Assembly: GCF_000317695.1 (NCBI RefSeq)
Contig: NC_019771.1
Coordinates: 2,236,001-2,300,000, forward strand
From: Anabaena cylindrica PCC 7122
Lineage (GTDB): Bacteria > Cyanobacteriota > Cyanobacteriia > Cyanobacteriales > Nostocaceae
DNA: 64,000 nucleotides
Reading direction: 5' to 3'
Program-made: the position numbers and the translations under genes
Notes under the pieces: generated by a model
The model's input: the letters and a program-made list of their open reading frames with translations, nothing else
The model's database searches: none
What the model was told of the DNA's origin: nothing
Shown: positions 32,498 through 41,787 of the stretch, one piece after another
Position numbering within the stretch: position 1 is the first letter of the stretch
Layout: every line of letters begins with the position of its first letter

Positions 32498-35400
32498 TTA
32501 ATTTAAACTTGCTCTAGCCACTGCTCTGACAATTTGATTGCTATCTTCGGTAAGCTGTTGTTTAATTTCTGTTGGTGTCGCGGGATTATCAGCCACTGCG
32601 TAACGTTCCAGCCAAGAAACTGACTGCGCTCCCTTTTGCAAAACTTCAGCAGCAGTTAAAGGGTGCAACAATGCCACCAAACGCACAAAAGGAACATCGG
32701 ACTCTACATACTCCGATAATACTGTCTCTAAATCATCCGTTTGGGGGTTATAGATGCGGCTCAAACCGCGTAGTGTGGGAATGGTTGGGGTTTGGCGTAC
32801 AGTTGGGTTACTGACTAAATCTTCCAAAGAAGCACGCAGCGCAGCCGGGGTGTGAGGATTTTTAGCTACAGCACGACGCACTTCTACTTTTTCATCACGG
32901 GCAAGTTGTTCGAGTTGAGGCGATGGTAAGTTAGGATTAGTCGCCACCGCAGTACGAACGGTTAAATCTTCATCTCGCGTTAAAGCTACTAATGCACTTT
33001 CTGGAGTCCGAGAATTTCTTGCTACTTTCAGCCGCACTTCTACTTTTTCATCAGTTGATAAAAGCTCTAAAACCTGAGCCGGCACATTCCCACTAGCAGC
33101 AACCGCTTCACGGATTGGTAATGCTCTATCTTGGGCTAATTGTTGCCAATGTGCTGCGGTTAAGTTGGGATGGCGGACTAAAGCAATACGCACATTTGCA
33201 TTAGAATGCTGGATAAATTGAGTTAATAGTTCTAATGTTAGATTTGGGTTACGAGCAAGAGAAATTAAGACAGGTTCTTCTGGTTCTGTAGCAATTATTT
33301 TTGCCATCAATTCTGGAGGGAGATTGTGACTTAATGCTATAACTTCACGAACATATTGGGACTTATTTTCTAACAACCTTGCCATTAAATTAACAGGGAT
33401 CTCATTTCTTTCTACCATTGCACCAGTAACTTCTTCATCATGTTTATTTAGCAACTTCTCTAGCAATTGTGGTGAGCTATTAGGATTTCTGGCTATACCC
33501 CAAAGAACAGGTTCATAAGTATCATCTATCATTTTTTCTAATGCAGACAATGGAGTATTACGATGATGGGCAACGTTCGATCTAATCCATGAAGTTGTGT
33601 TTGTTGATAATTTTTCGAGGGTACTGGCGGGCATTTGAGAGCCTTCCAGATTTCTGAGCAAATACTCGAACACTTTCCCTTGTGTACGACTATCTCTTTT
33701 TAAAGTGTCCTCTACTACTGCTGCTAAGGCATTTCCTGGAGTTTTACGATTGTAAGCATTAGCAAGTTTCTTTTCTACTCCTAAAAATTCGAGAACTTCT
33801 ACAGGTGTATTCTGATTTCCAGTTAGTTTCTCCCACACTCTTCTGCTCGAATCTTGAGCGAGTTGAGTTAATATTTCTACGGGAGTGTTTTTATTTCCTG
33901 CAATTTCTGCTCTAACTAATTCTGATTCATCGTGAGCTAATCGTTTTAAAATTTCTATTTGACTGGAACGATTACGCACCAAAATCAAGCGCACATTCAA
34001 ATTCTCATCTTGAGTGAGATTCAAGAGAATAGGAAGCGGTAAGTTAGGATTTTGACAGACAACTTGACGAATGGTAGCATCACTATCTTTTGCTAGTTGT
34101 TCAAGGATAGTAATTGGAGTCTTCTTGCTACCGGCTGCGATAATTTTAGCTTTTTGATCTCCGGTTTCAAGAACTTGGGCTAAAGCATAGGAACTGTGAG
34201 GACGATTGGCAAGAAGTTGGTTTGCTTGTGAAGTTTCTTCTCTTTTTTGTAGTTCTAGTTGAATTTGATATTTAGTTAATTGATCAAGATGAAGATTTTT
34301 TAGAACAGCTTCAGCGACTCCATTGTTACCTTTAGTTAAAGCCAGTTGTTTTAACAAAACAATAGGTGTATTTGGATTTTGAGCAACATCAATTAAGGTG
34401 TGAGACAGTCCATAAGAATTTTCGATTTTCTCAACAGCTTGCTCAAGAAGATGAACAGGTGCATTGGGATTTTTAACAATTTCCTGTAATCCGCCGACTC
34501 CTTTTTGAGCAATCTGTTCTAAAATCACTGCTGGTGTATCGGGATGTTTAGCAATAGCTCCCCCGTATCCCTGCTCAGAATAAAATGCTTGCTGTATGTA
34601 TTCATGTCGCTTTAGTTCAGAAATCGCTGAATTATAACCAAGCGCTAATCGCAGTGAAGCATCATCAGAATGGCGATTGTAACGATCCGGTTCTTTTCTG
34701 TATTTTTGCCAGATGCGATCGCGCAAATCATTAGGTACAGAAGGATTACCAAGCAAAGCAACAACAACTGCTTCTGACCAATCACTACTATCTGATATTC
34801 CTATGGTTAATAGCAAACCATAAAGCAGATAATTAGGCGAAATTTTTGCTTCTGTATCAAAAGGACTACCTTTAAGCCATATACGATCTAGAAAATGAAC
34901 ATCGCCATTTAAACCAATTGCAGGTAGTATTGCGCCACCAATTGCTGTAACTTGCTGCTTTTGTTGTTCATCAAGAGTATTGATTAATTCATCCCAATCT
35001 CGTAAGATCGGAACTCGTCTCCCTTCCTCGTCTCTGAGCCAATATAGAATTTGCTCTGGCGAGTAATAGCGGTTGCAAAATTCAATAAATTTATCAAGAA
35101 ACGTATCAAGAAGAGGAAGAGAAAAATTGGGAATGGGTTGACTGATTTCTAAAATTTTTTGGCGGAACGAAAATAATACTCCTGCTGCTAATTGTTCCAA
35201 AATTGCGATCGGAGTGTTAGCATCTTCTGCAATCTTAACTTTAATACGACGGCTTGAATTAATAACTAAATCTACTAATAATAATTGCAATCTCCGTTTT
35301 TCAGTTGCTTTAGTATTTTGAGCCACAGCCAACCGCACATTTTCATTAGGATACTGTGCGAACTTTTCTAAAATCTCTTCAGAAACTTGGGGATGCTTCG

Positions 35401-36541
35401 CAATATCTACCAGAAAGTCTAAAGCCTCTGCCGTCCATGTCTCTATTAATTCTGGTTTATGAGGACGACGTGCAGCTTTTTCTTGTCTCATAGCTTCCAC
35501 ATCTACATCTGCAAATCGTTCTAAAATCCAAGTGGGTGTATTCGGTTGCCGGAAAAATAAATCACGATGATTCTTGCTTGTTTCTACTTGATTAAAAACC
35601 CGCTCTAAAATACTTACTGGTAAATTAGCACGATTTTTAATAATTCCCTGTTGTGTCGTAAACAAACAATGTAAAATCTCTTCAGTAACATTTTCATGTG
35701 CCGCCACCACAGATTGAATCTCCTGATCAGATGCTGCTAATACTGCCAAAATCTTGGCTGAAGTAACGGAATTTTTCGCCACAGCCAACCGAATTTTCAA
35801 GACTTTATCCGCTGCCAAAGTCAACAGGGTTTCTTGAGAAGTTGAGGGATTTTTTGCTACCGCTAAACGTATGCAATCCCAACGACTTTGTGCTAAATTT
35901 GCTAACTGTTCTGCATCAGTATCGAAATCACTCGCTATCTCATGCTGTTCTTGTACTAAGCGCACTAACTCCGGCGGACAACTGGGATTATATGACACAG
36001 AGAGACGAATAGCTAACTCCAAATCTCCCGCTAAGGATTCTAATAACGTCAACGGGGTTTGAGGATCTTCTGCGACTTGTAAACGTGGTTCTAGGCTAGG
36101 TTCTTTTGCTAACCGTTCCAGCAACTTGAAGTGATATCGTGGCGGTAAATAAGGGTTGCTGAGGGCTTGAATGAGATATCGGTTAGGAACCCACTCGCTG
36201 AGGAAGCAGGGGGGAACAGGGGCGATTTTGAGTAGTTCGACTGCTAATTTGTCATTTTGCCCCAAATAGCGCGATTCTAAGACTTCCTCAACGGCATTCT
36301 GCCCATCTTCACTGATTTCTCCTGCCCAGTTGATGTGCAATTGTGCGGCTTCGGAAACGATCGCATGGGGACTATTAACTAAGACTTCTAGCAAGGGGCG
36401 TGGGGTTGGGGAATAACTGGCCACTGCTAGTTGTAAGGCAATAGATTGACCATTAAGCTGTGTCGGTTCAGCTATAAACGGTTCTAAATCGGAAATAGTG
36501 AGCGATCGCAACAATTCCATCATCCCACCCCAGTTCATCAT
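32498..36541 (-). CDS. Giant leucine-rich-repeat-variant (LRV) / HEAT-like solenoid protein
   Basis: This 1347-aa protein is built almost entirely of about 24-residue LRV repeats, such as RLAVAKNPSTSQETLLTLAADKVLKI, VAQNPNTPIVLLKQLA and VATNPNLPSPQLEQLARDEKVEV. Such repeats form alpha/3-10 superhelices that bind other macromolecules. A non-repeat stretch (about 465-650, with YSPEQILYWLRDEEGRR) divides the array. No signal peptide, membrane helix or catalytic motif is seen. A second start five codons in (ATG ATG GAA, close to a GGGGTGGG stretch) may be used. It heads the run LRV - NuiA-like - NuiA-like - kinase - kinase. Confidence 0.85.
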   Translation of the reverse strand: MMNWGGMMELLRSLTISDLEPFIAEPTQLNGQSIALQLAVASYSPTPRPLLEVLVNSPHAIVSEAAQLHINWAGEISEDGQNAVEEVLESRYLGQNDKLAVELLKIAPVPPCFLSEWVPNRYLIQALSNPYLPPRYHFKLLERLAKEPSLEPRLQVAEDPQTPLTLLESLAGDLELAIRLSVSYNPSCPPELVRLVQEQHEIASDFDTDAEQLANLAQSRWDCIRLAVAKNPSTSQETLLTLAADKVLKIRLAVAKNSVTSAKILAVLAASDQEIQSVVAAHENVTEEILHCLFTTQQGIIKNRANLPVSILERVFNQVETSKNHRDLFFRQPNTPTWILERFADVDVEAMRQEKAARRPHKPELIETWTAEALDFLVDIAKHPQVSEEILEKFAQYPNENVRLAVAQNTKATEKRRLQLLLVDLVINSSRRIKVKIAEDANTPIAILEQLAAGVLFSFRQKILEISQPIPNFSLPLLDTFLDKFIEFCNRYYSPEQILYWLRDEEGRRVPILRDWDELINTLDEQQKQQVTAIGGAILPAIGLNGDVHFLDRIWLKGSPFDTEAKISPNYLLYGLLLTIGISDSSDWSEAVVVALLGNPSVPNDLRDRIWQKYRKEPDRYNRHSDDASLRLALGYNSAISELKRHEYIQQAFYSEQGYGGAIAKHPDTPAVILEQIAQKGVGGLQEIVKNPNAPVHLLEQAVEKIENSYGLSHTLIDVAQNPNTPIVLLKQLALTKGNNGVAEAVLKNLHLDQLTKYQIQLELQKREETSQANQLLANRPHSSYALAQVLETGDQKAKIIAAGSKKTPITILEQLAKDSDATIRQVVCQNPNLPLPILLNLTQDENLNVRLILVRNRSSQIEILKRLAHDESELVRAEIAGNKNTPVEILTQLAQDSSRRVWEKLTGNQNTPVEVLEFLGVEKKLANAYNRKTPGNALAAVVEDTLKRDSRTQGKVFEYLLRNLEGSQMPASTLEKLSTNTTSWIRSNVAHHRNTPLSALEKMIDDTYEPVLWGIARNPNSSPQLLEKLLNKHDEEVTGAMVERNEIPVNLMARLLENKSQYVREVIALSHNLPPELMAKIIATEPEEPVLISLARNPNLTLELLTQFIQHSNANVRIALVRHPNLTAAHWQQLAQDRALPIREAVAASGNVPAQVLELLSTDEKVEVRLKVARNSRTPESALVALTRDEDLTVRTAVATNPNLPSPQLEQLARDEKVEVRRAVAKNPHTPAALRASLEDLVSNPTVRQTPTIPTLRGLSRIYNPQTDDLETVLSEYVESDVPFVRLVALLHPLTAAEVLQKGAQSVSWLERYAVADNPATPTEIKQQLTEDSNQIVRAVARASLN

Positions 36542-36706
36542 TGAAGATCAAGGTGATTTTATCTTGTTTGTTATCGCTTTAGGTGCTGCTTCAACGCGAT
36601 CGTGAATGAGAGTAGACATATCAAATTAGTAGGCGAGAGAAAAGCCTAACAAATATGTCATAATTTGTAACGTATATTTAAGATTTCCCTCTGGGAGGCT
36701 ATAGCC

Positions 36707-37051
36707 ATGAGCGAACAAGCTGAAGAAGCTATTGAAACTCCAGTGTTAGATAGATACGAGTGTCGCTCTTGCGGTTACGTTTATGAACCGGAAAAAGGAG
36801 ACGACAAAAATGATATTACCGCTGGCATACTGTTTGCAGAACTACCTACAAATTGGCGCTGTCCAGTTTGTAATGCCAAAAAGGTAGCTTTCGCTAACAT
36901 TGGGCCTGCGGGTACAGCATCTGGTTTCAAAGAAAATTTAGGTTACGGTTTAGGCGTTAATACACTGACACCAACCCAAAAGAACATTTTGATTTTCGGT
37001 GCTTTGGCGCTTGGATTCTTGTTTTTTATTAGTCTTTACGGCTTACAATAA
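36707..37051 (+). CDS. rubA: Membrane-anchored rubredoxin
   Basis: A 114-aa protein with a rubredoxin domain: YECRSCGYVYEPEKGD and WRCPVCNAKK give the four iron-binding Cys. A C-terminal membrane helix follows (ILIFGALALGFLFFISLYG). RubA is needed for photosystem assembly in cyanobacteria and is conserved next to ycf48 and psbEFLJ, as here. GGGAGG precedes the ATG. Electron partner unknown. Confidence 0.96.
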   Translation: MSEQAEEAIETPVLDRYECRSCGYVYEPEKGDDKNDITAGILFAELPTNWRCPVCNAKKVAFANIGPAGTASGFKENLGYGLGVNTLTPTQKNILIFGALALGFLFFISLYGLQ

Positions 37052-37105
37052 GACCCGGTTTTTATAGACATCCTACAAAAATTTAGAAAACACTAAGAAA
37101 TACTG

Positions 37106-38104
37106 ATGCATTCAATTGTGAGAAGTTGGCAACGAATATTTGCCGCATTCATGGTAGTCCTCGCCTGTATAGGATGTAGCAAAGTTCCCTCAATCAGCAA
37201 TAATCCCTGGCAAGTTATTAATGTGCCAACAGAAGCGAAACTGTTGGATATTGGCTTTACTGGTAATCCCCAGCATGGTTATTTAGTCGGTAGTAGTGCC
37301 ACTTTATTGGAAACTAATAATGGTGGAGATACTTGGCAGCCGCTCAAACTGGAACTGGATGATGAAAGGTATCGCTTTAACTCAGTCAGTTTTAGTGGTA
37401 ATGAAGGCTGGATTGCCGGAGAGCCTTCGCTGTTGCTACATACTACGGATGAAGGCAAGTCTTGGTCACGTATTCCTTTAACCGAAAAGTTACCAGGTAG
37501 CCCAATCACGATCGCAGCCTTGGCTGAAAATACAGCAGAAATGGCTACTGATGTCGGTGCTATCTATCAAACTACAGATGGTGGTAAAAACTGGAAAGCT
37601 CAAGTTGAAGCAGCCGTTGGTGTGGTGCGTAACTTAGAGCGATCGCCTGATGGTAAGTATATTGCTGTTTCGGCTAAAGGCAGTTTTTACTCAGTCTGGG
37701 AACCAGGACAAGCAGCTTGGGAACCCCATAACCGTCTCAGTTCTAGACGAGTAGAAAATATGGGCTTTGCTGATAATGGCCAATTATGGTTATTAGCACG
37801 AGGTGGTCAAGTTCAATTTAGTGATTTGACTAAACCAGATGAATGGCTAGATGTACAATATCCAGAGTTAACCACTAGCTGGGGTTTACTAGATTTGGCA
37901 TATCGCACACCCACTGAAATTTGGATTGGTGGTGGTAGCGGTAATCTACTACGCAGTACCGATAGTGGCAAAACCTGGGAAAAAGACCGCGAAGTAGAAG
38001 GAGTTGCAGGTAACTTGTATAAGATTGTGTTTTTCAATCCTGAACAAGGCTTTGTGATCGGTGATCACGGTGTTTTGCTCAAATACAACCCCAATGCAGC
38101 TTAA
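37106..38104 (+). CDS. ycf48: Photosystem II assembly factor Ycf48 (HCF136)
   Basis: A 332-aa seven-bladed beta-propeller lipoprotein. The N-terminal helix ends with the lipobox VLACIGCSK. Asp-box-like blades recur: TNNGGDTWQPL, TTDEGKSWSRIPL, TTDGGKNWKAQ, STDSGKTWEKD. It binds precursor D1 and helps PSII reaction-centre assembly on the lumenal side. It is 54 bp after rubA and upstream of psbE, the conserved order. Confidence 0.97.
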   Translation: MHSIVRSWQRIFAAFMVVLACIGCSKVPSISNNPWQVINVPTEAKLLDIGFTGNPQHGYLVGSSATLLETNNGGDTWQPLKLELDDERYRFNSVSFSGNEGWIAGEPSLLLHTTDEGKSWSRIPLTEKLPGSPITIAALAENTAEMATDVGAIYQTTDGGKNWKAQVEAAVGVVRNLERSPDGKYIAVSAKGSFYSVWEPGQAAWEPHNRLSSRRVENMGFADNGQLWLLARGGQVQFSDLTKPDEWLDVQYPELTTSWGLLDLAYRTPTEIWIGGGSGNLLRSTDSGKTWEKDREVEGVAGNLYKIVFFNPEQGFVIGDHGVLLKYNPNAA

Positions 38105-38109
38105 ATAGT

Positions 38110-38190
38110 ATTGAGTAGCGAGTAATGAGTAAAAAAGGCAATATTCTCAGATTCCTCAGCACTCGGTACTCGGTACTCAGCACTCAGTCC
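38110..38190. repeat. Short tandem repeat block (GAGTA/CTCGGTA type)
   Basis: The spacer between ycf48 and psbE holds gagtagcgagtaatgagtaa facing ctcagcactcggtactcggtactcagcactcag. These are short tandemly repeated units of the kind scattered through Nostocales spacers. Confidence 0.6.
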
Positions 38191-38287
38191 GAAGAGATTT
38201 CTGAGAAGAACGTTGCAAGTTGTAACTCTTTTTAAACTTTGTAGGATAATAAACTCAATAGTAGTTTTTGAGAAGGTAGTGATCTAA

Positions 38288-38536
38288 ATGTCAGGTACCA
38301 CCGGAGAACGTCCGTTTTCGGATATTATCACCAGCATTCGTTACTGGGTAATCCACAGCATCACCATTCCAGCTTTATTCGTTGCTGGTTGGTTATTTGT
38401 CAGCACTGGACTGGCTTATGATGTGTTTGGCACACCCCGTCCCAACGATTATTTCACACAGGTACGGCAAGAAGTGCCAATCGTTAGCGACCGTTATGAA
38501 GCTAAAAAGCAAGTAGAAACATTTATCGGAAAGTAA
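38288..38536 (+). CDS. psbE: Cytochrome b559 subunit alpha
   Basis: An 82-aa PSII core protein. RYWVIHSITIPALFVAGWLFVSTGLAYDVFG contains the haem-ligand His, and the C-terminus is lumenal. First gene of psbEFLJ. Confidence 0.98.
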   Translation: MSGTTGERPFSDIITSIRYWVIHSITIPALFVAGWLFVSTGLAYDVFGTPRPNDYFTQVRQEVPIVSDRYEAKKQVETFIGK

Positions 38537-38545
38537 TTTGAAATC

Positions 38546-38683
38546 ATGACTAGCGGCAATAACATCAATCAACCAGTTACCTATCCAATTTTTACGGTCA
38601 GATGGCTTGCAGTTCACACCCTAGGTGTGCCAACTGTCTTCTTCTTGGGAGCGATCGCCGCAATGCAGTTTATTCAACGCTAG
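38546..38683 (+). CDS. psbF: Cytochrome b559 subunit beta
   Basis: 45 aa, one membrane helix. FTVRWLAVHTLGVPTVFFLG supplies the second haem-ligand His, and the end is QFIQR. Starts 9 bp after psbE. Confidence 0.98.
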   Translation: MTSGNNINQPVTYPIFTVRWLAVHTLGVPTVFFLGAIAAMQFIQR

Positions 38684-38692
38684 GAGCAACTT

Positions 38693-38812
38693 ATGGAAAG
38701 ATCCCCTAATCCTAATCAACAACCGGTTGAATTAAACCGTACCTCTCTGTATCTAGGACTGCTATTGATTTTCGTTCTAGGAATTCTGTTTTCCAGTTAC
38801 TTCTTTAACTAA
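38693..38812 (+). CDS. psbL: Photosystem II protein L
   Basis: 39 aa, one membrane helix. QQPVELNRTSLYLGLLLIFV and the end SSYFFN are family hallmarks. Located between psbF and psbJ. Confidence 0.98.
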   Translation: MERSPNPNQQPVELNRTSLYLGLLLIFVLGILFSSYFFN

Positions 38813-38864
38813 CTGGATCTGTGGCTGCTAAATTCTGTTGACTTTTGTAAGGGAGGAGAAAACT

Positions 38865-38984
38865 GTGTCAGGAAGTGGAAGAATTCCCCTGTGGGTCGTC
38901 GCTACGATCGCAGGTTTAGGTGTCATTACTGTTGTAGGTATTTTCTTTTATGGAGCCTACGCCGGAATCGGTTCTTCACTCTAA
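38865..38984 (+). CDS. psbJ: Photosystem II protein J
   Basis: 39 aa, one membrane helix. GRIPLWVVATIAGLGVITV and the end YAGIGSSL identify PsbJ. The start is GTG at 38865, preceded by GGGAGGAG at 38851. It ends the psbEFLJ transcript. Confidence 0.97.
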   Translation: MSGSGRIPLWVVATIAGLGVITVVGIFFYGAYAGIGSSL

Positions 38985-39023
38985 TGTGAACCTTAACCGA
39001 ATTTTTGGTTAAAAACCGACATC

Positions 39024-39060
39024 AAAAAACCGCCCTTCTCATTGAGATAGGCGGTTTTTC
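39024..39060 (+). terminator. Intrinsic terminator of psbEFLJ
   Basis: AAAAAACCGCC...GGCGGTTTTT forms a strong stem ending in T residues, 40 bp after the psbJ stop. The A-rich left arm would also let it work for the converging psaI transcript. Confidence 0.9.
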
Positions 39061-39147
39061 AAGTATAAATTAGTAATGGGTAATTGGTAATGGGTAATTG
39101 GAAAAATGACTTCCCTATTTCCCCAGTCCCCAATCCCCAGTTCCTAA

Positions 39148-39288
39148 TTAGGAGATATCTTCACTTTCAATATATGAAAAGAAAAATGCGAAGACTACTG
39201 CTGGTAAAACTAGACCAGTCAGAGGTACGAAAATAGAAGGCAAGAATGAAGAATAGGCCAGGATAGAGGGCAAAAATGAACTTGACAT
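39148..39288 (-). CDS. psaI: Photosystem I reaction centre subunit VIII
   Basis: A 46-aa membrane protein on the minus strand, converging on psbEFLJ. It starts MSSSFLPSILAYSSFLPSIF, continues with VPLTGLVLPAVVFAFFFSYIE and ends SEDIS. The doubled SSFLPSI near the N-terminus matches the longer PsaI form known from Nostocales. PsaI sits beside PsaL and helps PSI trimer contacts. A possible ribosome site (GAGGAC) lies upstream of the ATG. psaL is not in the window. Confidence 0.88.
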   Translation of the reverse strand: MSSSFLPSILAYSSFLPSIFVPLTGLVLPAVVFAFFFSYIESEDIS

Positions 39289-39386
39289 AGTAAAAAGTCC
39301 TCTGAAGTCACACTACAATTCACTTAGGAGCTTACTGCAAAATTCCTCCTGTTTCTGCAAATTATCAAGATTTTTAACACAGCCAT

Positions 39387-41627
39387 TTACAGTCCCAGTA
39401 AGTCATCTAGTTCTATATTTGGCAAATCGGGGGGAATAACTGTTTTAACGACGGTGACTTTACCACTTTCCTGTTGAGTATTCAGATCGAGTGCGATCGC
39501 TCCTACACGGATTTCTACACAGCCGAAAGGCACAATTAATTGAGTTATCGCTTCCCAATTTCCCCAAGGGGTAGGTCGCAAATCTTTGAGCAGATGAGGC
39601 CCGTCTAGTAAACCGCGAGTTTGATAATCTTCAACCCACAACTTAACCACCACAGCAGACGACACCGCAGACAATTCTAAACGCACTTTGATTGACGTTC
39701 CCGCCAGCAATTCACCATTTGGTAAAAACAGTTGGGGTGTTGGTAAAGATTCTGGAAGAGAACTCGATAAATCTACTAGTGGTGGATCTGGTTGGGCAGA
39801 TAACTGACTGTTATCCTCATGGCTCAAACTAATATATGTATCATCTAAAACTATTTCTTGGGACAACACAGCAGGCAGAATCTGTATTGGCTGCACTATT
39901 TCTTCTGGTTCACTAGTATTTATAGCCAGATTTTCCTCAATATCATCTTCCTGTGCATCTATATTCAGAATTAAAAGTGGCTGCTCATTCAACTCATTAG
40001 TATCATCTTCTGCGGCTTCCAAATTGATACTTTCAGCTAAATACCCTTGGCTATGCATCCATTTTTGAATCAGGGGAGATGTTTCTGGAGTGTTCGCTGT
40101 GATTAATTCCTCACTAGAAAAAGCAAGAGTATTTTCTCTAAATTCAGCAGATTCATCCTCATATTCTGCATTATTGAGCCGAAATTCTGGTGTATTTTCA
40201 ACTTCAGATAATTGAGTTTCTGAGATATCTGACGAATGGACTTGAGGTTCTTCTTCCTGAACTGGAGTTGGTTTTAACCTTTTCAAAAAAGGCAAAGTAG
40301 TTTTAACCTGTTTAATCACCAACTTTTCCAGATTAATTGGGGATATTTGAGGCGGTGTCTTGATAGTACCTTCAGATTCGAGGGATTCTGCCATTAAATT
40401 TTTGTGAATTCGAGGCAAATTCGGTAATTCTGGCGACAAACCACCTAACACAATTACTGGTTTAATTCTGGGTGGCAGCTGTTTGTTAGCAGATGATTTT
40501 AAACTATGAAACTGAGCTAACTTGGGAGTTTTGACGAGATTGAAAAGTTCCAAGCCAACGCTAACCGGTGGTTCTGGCTTTGTTTCAGCTTGAGTTTGTA
40601 TTTCGGTGCTTGCAGATGGCAAGTCTGGTGGACTTGATTTTGGTAAAGAAATTGTCAGTAATTCTGTGACATCTGCTGTAATTGTGAAAGCGTGGTTGGC
40701 TAAGAATATGACTTCTCCACCATCTGTAACTGCGCCGTATAAACTAATATCTGCCAAAATCAACTTTGATTCACACTCAGTGGGAATATTAATGATGGTG
40801 CTGAATGTAAAAGGCAGAATTTTATTTGTTAAGGGTTGTCTGACTTGAGTTAAGACTTGTGATTCTGAGGGCGATCGCAATTCGATCAATAACTGTAGCT
40901 GATTAAGACTAGTTATTGATAATATTTCATCTTCCAGATCACCCGTTTGAGCCAGTTCCACATCCCCATTCACTGTCAGAGTTTTTCCCCAAGCAGTAAT
41001 ATAAGTGTCCCTTTCCAGAGATAATTTTAGTGGTGATGGTGGGGATATTGGCCGCCAATCCTCAGATGTTTGGTCTTCCTCCAAGGATTCCGAGTTGGGT
41101 AAAGCTAAATCTATTAAACTTTGTAAAAGTTGTTCTGCTGTCTCACCTTTGAACCAAACTGGGCTGACAGGCTGATTAATAATTATATCTTCTTCGGTTT
41201 GATCTTCTTGAGTGAGTAATACCTCAAGTTCATTGTCAAACTCATCACCACTATCTAGATTTGCTTGGTTACTGTCTTCTTGTGGAGAGACTTTGATCAA
41301 CAGACTATATTGCCAGGATTTACCAAGCATATCTGTCATTAAGTCGGCTGAACATCGTAACTCCCAAATTCCCGGTTTCAGTTCAGTAAAGGGAATTACA
41401 GCCATCAGTCCATCTGCATTAGTGCGACGTAAGCGTTTAAAAATTCGCCGTTTAGGTGGAACTTCCTGGATTGAGGAGTGAGTTACCCGCACTTCTACAT
41501 CTTTATTGAAAAGATGTGAACGAGCCAAAACTCTGTATTTACCTGCTAAAATTTGCAAAGTAGGCGATTCTAGGGGTTGCCAAGCGCGATCGCCCTGTTT
41601 CTGTATCAGAAATTGCCAGTGTTCCAT
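39387..41627 (-). CDS. Large acidic cyanobacterial protein, unknown function
   Basis: A 746-aa protein that I do not recognise. Residues 1-115 form a beta-rich domain (WQFLIQKQGDRAWQPLESP; GKYRVLARSHL; FTELKPGIWELRCSADLM). The centre is long, acidic and low in complexity (repeated EED, SEEL, NTPE), probably disordered, and interrupted by beta segments (LSLERDTYITAWGKTLTVNGDVEL). The C-terminus has another Ig-like beta domain (FLPNGELLAGTSIKVRLELSA; GCVEIRVGAIALDL). No signal peptide or catalytic motif is visible. Confidence 0.75.
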   Translation of the reverse strand: MEHWQFLIQKQGDRAWQPLESPTLQILAGKYRVLARSHLFNKDVEVRVTHSSIQEVPPKRRIFKRLRRTNADGLMAVIPFTELKPGIWELRCSADLMTDMLGKSWQYSLLIKVSPQEDSNQANLDSGDEFDNELEVLLTQEDQTEEDIIINQPVSPVWFKGETAEQLLQSLIDLALPNSESLEEDQTSEDWRPISPPSPLKLSLERDTYITAWGKTLTVNGDVELAQTGDLEDEILSITSLNQLQLLIELRSPSESQVLTQVRQPLTNKILPFTFSTIINIPTECESKLILADISLYGAVTDGGEVIFLANHAFTITADVTELLTISLPKSSPPDLPSASTEIQTQAETKPEPPVSVGLELFNLVKTPKLAQFHSLKSSANKQLPPRIKPVIVLGGLSPELPNLPRIHKNLMAESLESEGTIKTPPQISPINLEKLVIKQVKTTLPFLKRLKPTPVQEEEPQVHSSDISETQLSEVENTPEFRLNNAEYEDESAEFRENTLAFSSEELITANTPETSPLIQKWMHSQGYLAESINLEAAEDDTNELNEQPLLILNIDAQEDDIEENLAINTSEPEEIVQPIQILPAVLSQEIVLDDTYISLSHEDNSQLSAQPDPPLVDLSSSLPESLPTPQLFLPNGELLAGTSIKVRLELSAVSSAVVVKLWVEDYQTRGLLDGPHLLKDLRPTPWGNWEAITQLIVPFGCVEIRVGAIALDLNTQQESGKVTVVKTVIPPDLPNIELDDLLGL

Positions 41628-41717
41628 TGTGAGTAATGCCCAAACCGAAGATCCGCCAATTAATATTTTGCATTAACTTGCTTGCAAGTTTAACTCAGCA
41701 TTGTGTAATTACATCAG

Positions 41718-41762
41718 TTTTACTCCTGACACCTGACACCTGACACCTGAATTCTGCTGTAA
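41718..41762 (-). repeat. Partial MITE-like repeat, inverted
   Basis: TTTTACTCCTGACACCTGAC and the following units ending AATTCTGCTGTAA are the reverse complement of the left half of the element at 26057-26162. Right half absent. Confidence 0.75.
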
Positions 41763-41787
41763 GAACCAAGATTATTATATTCACTCA

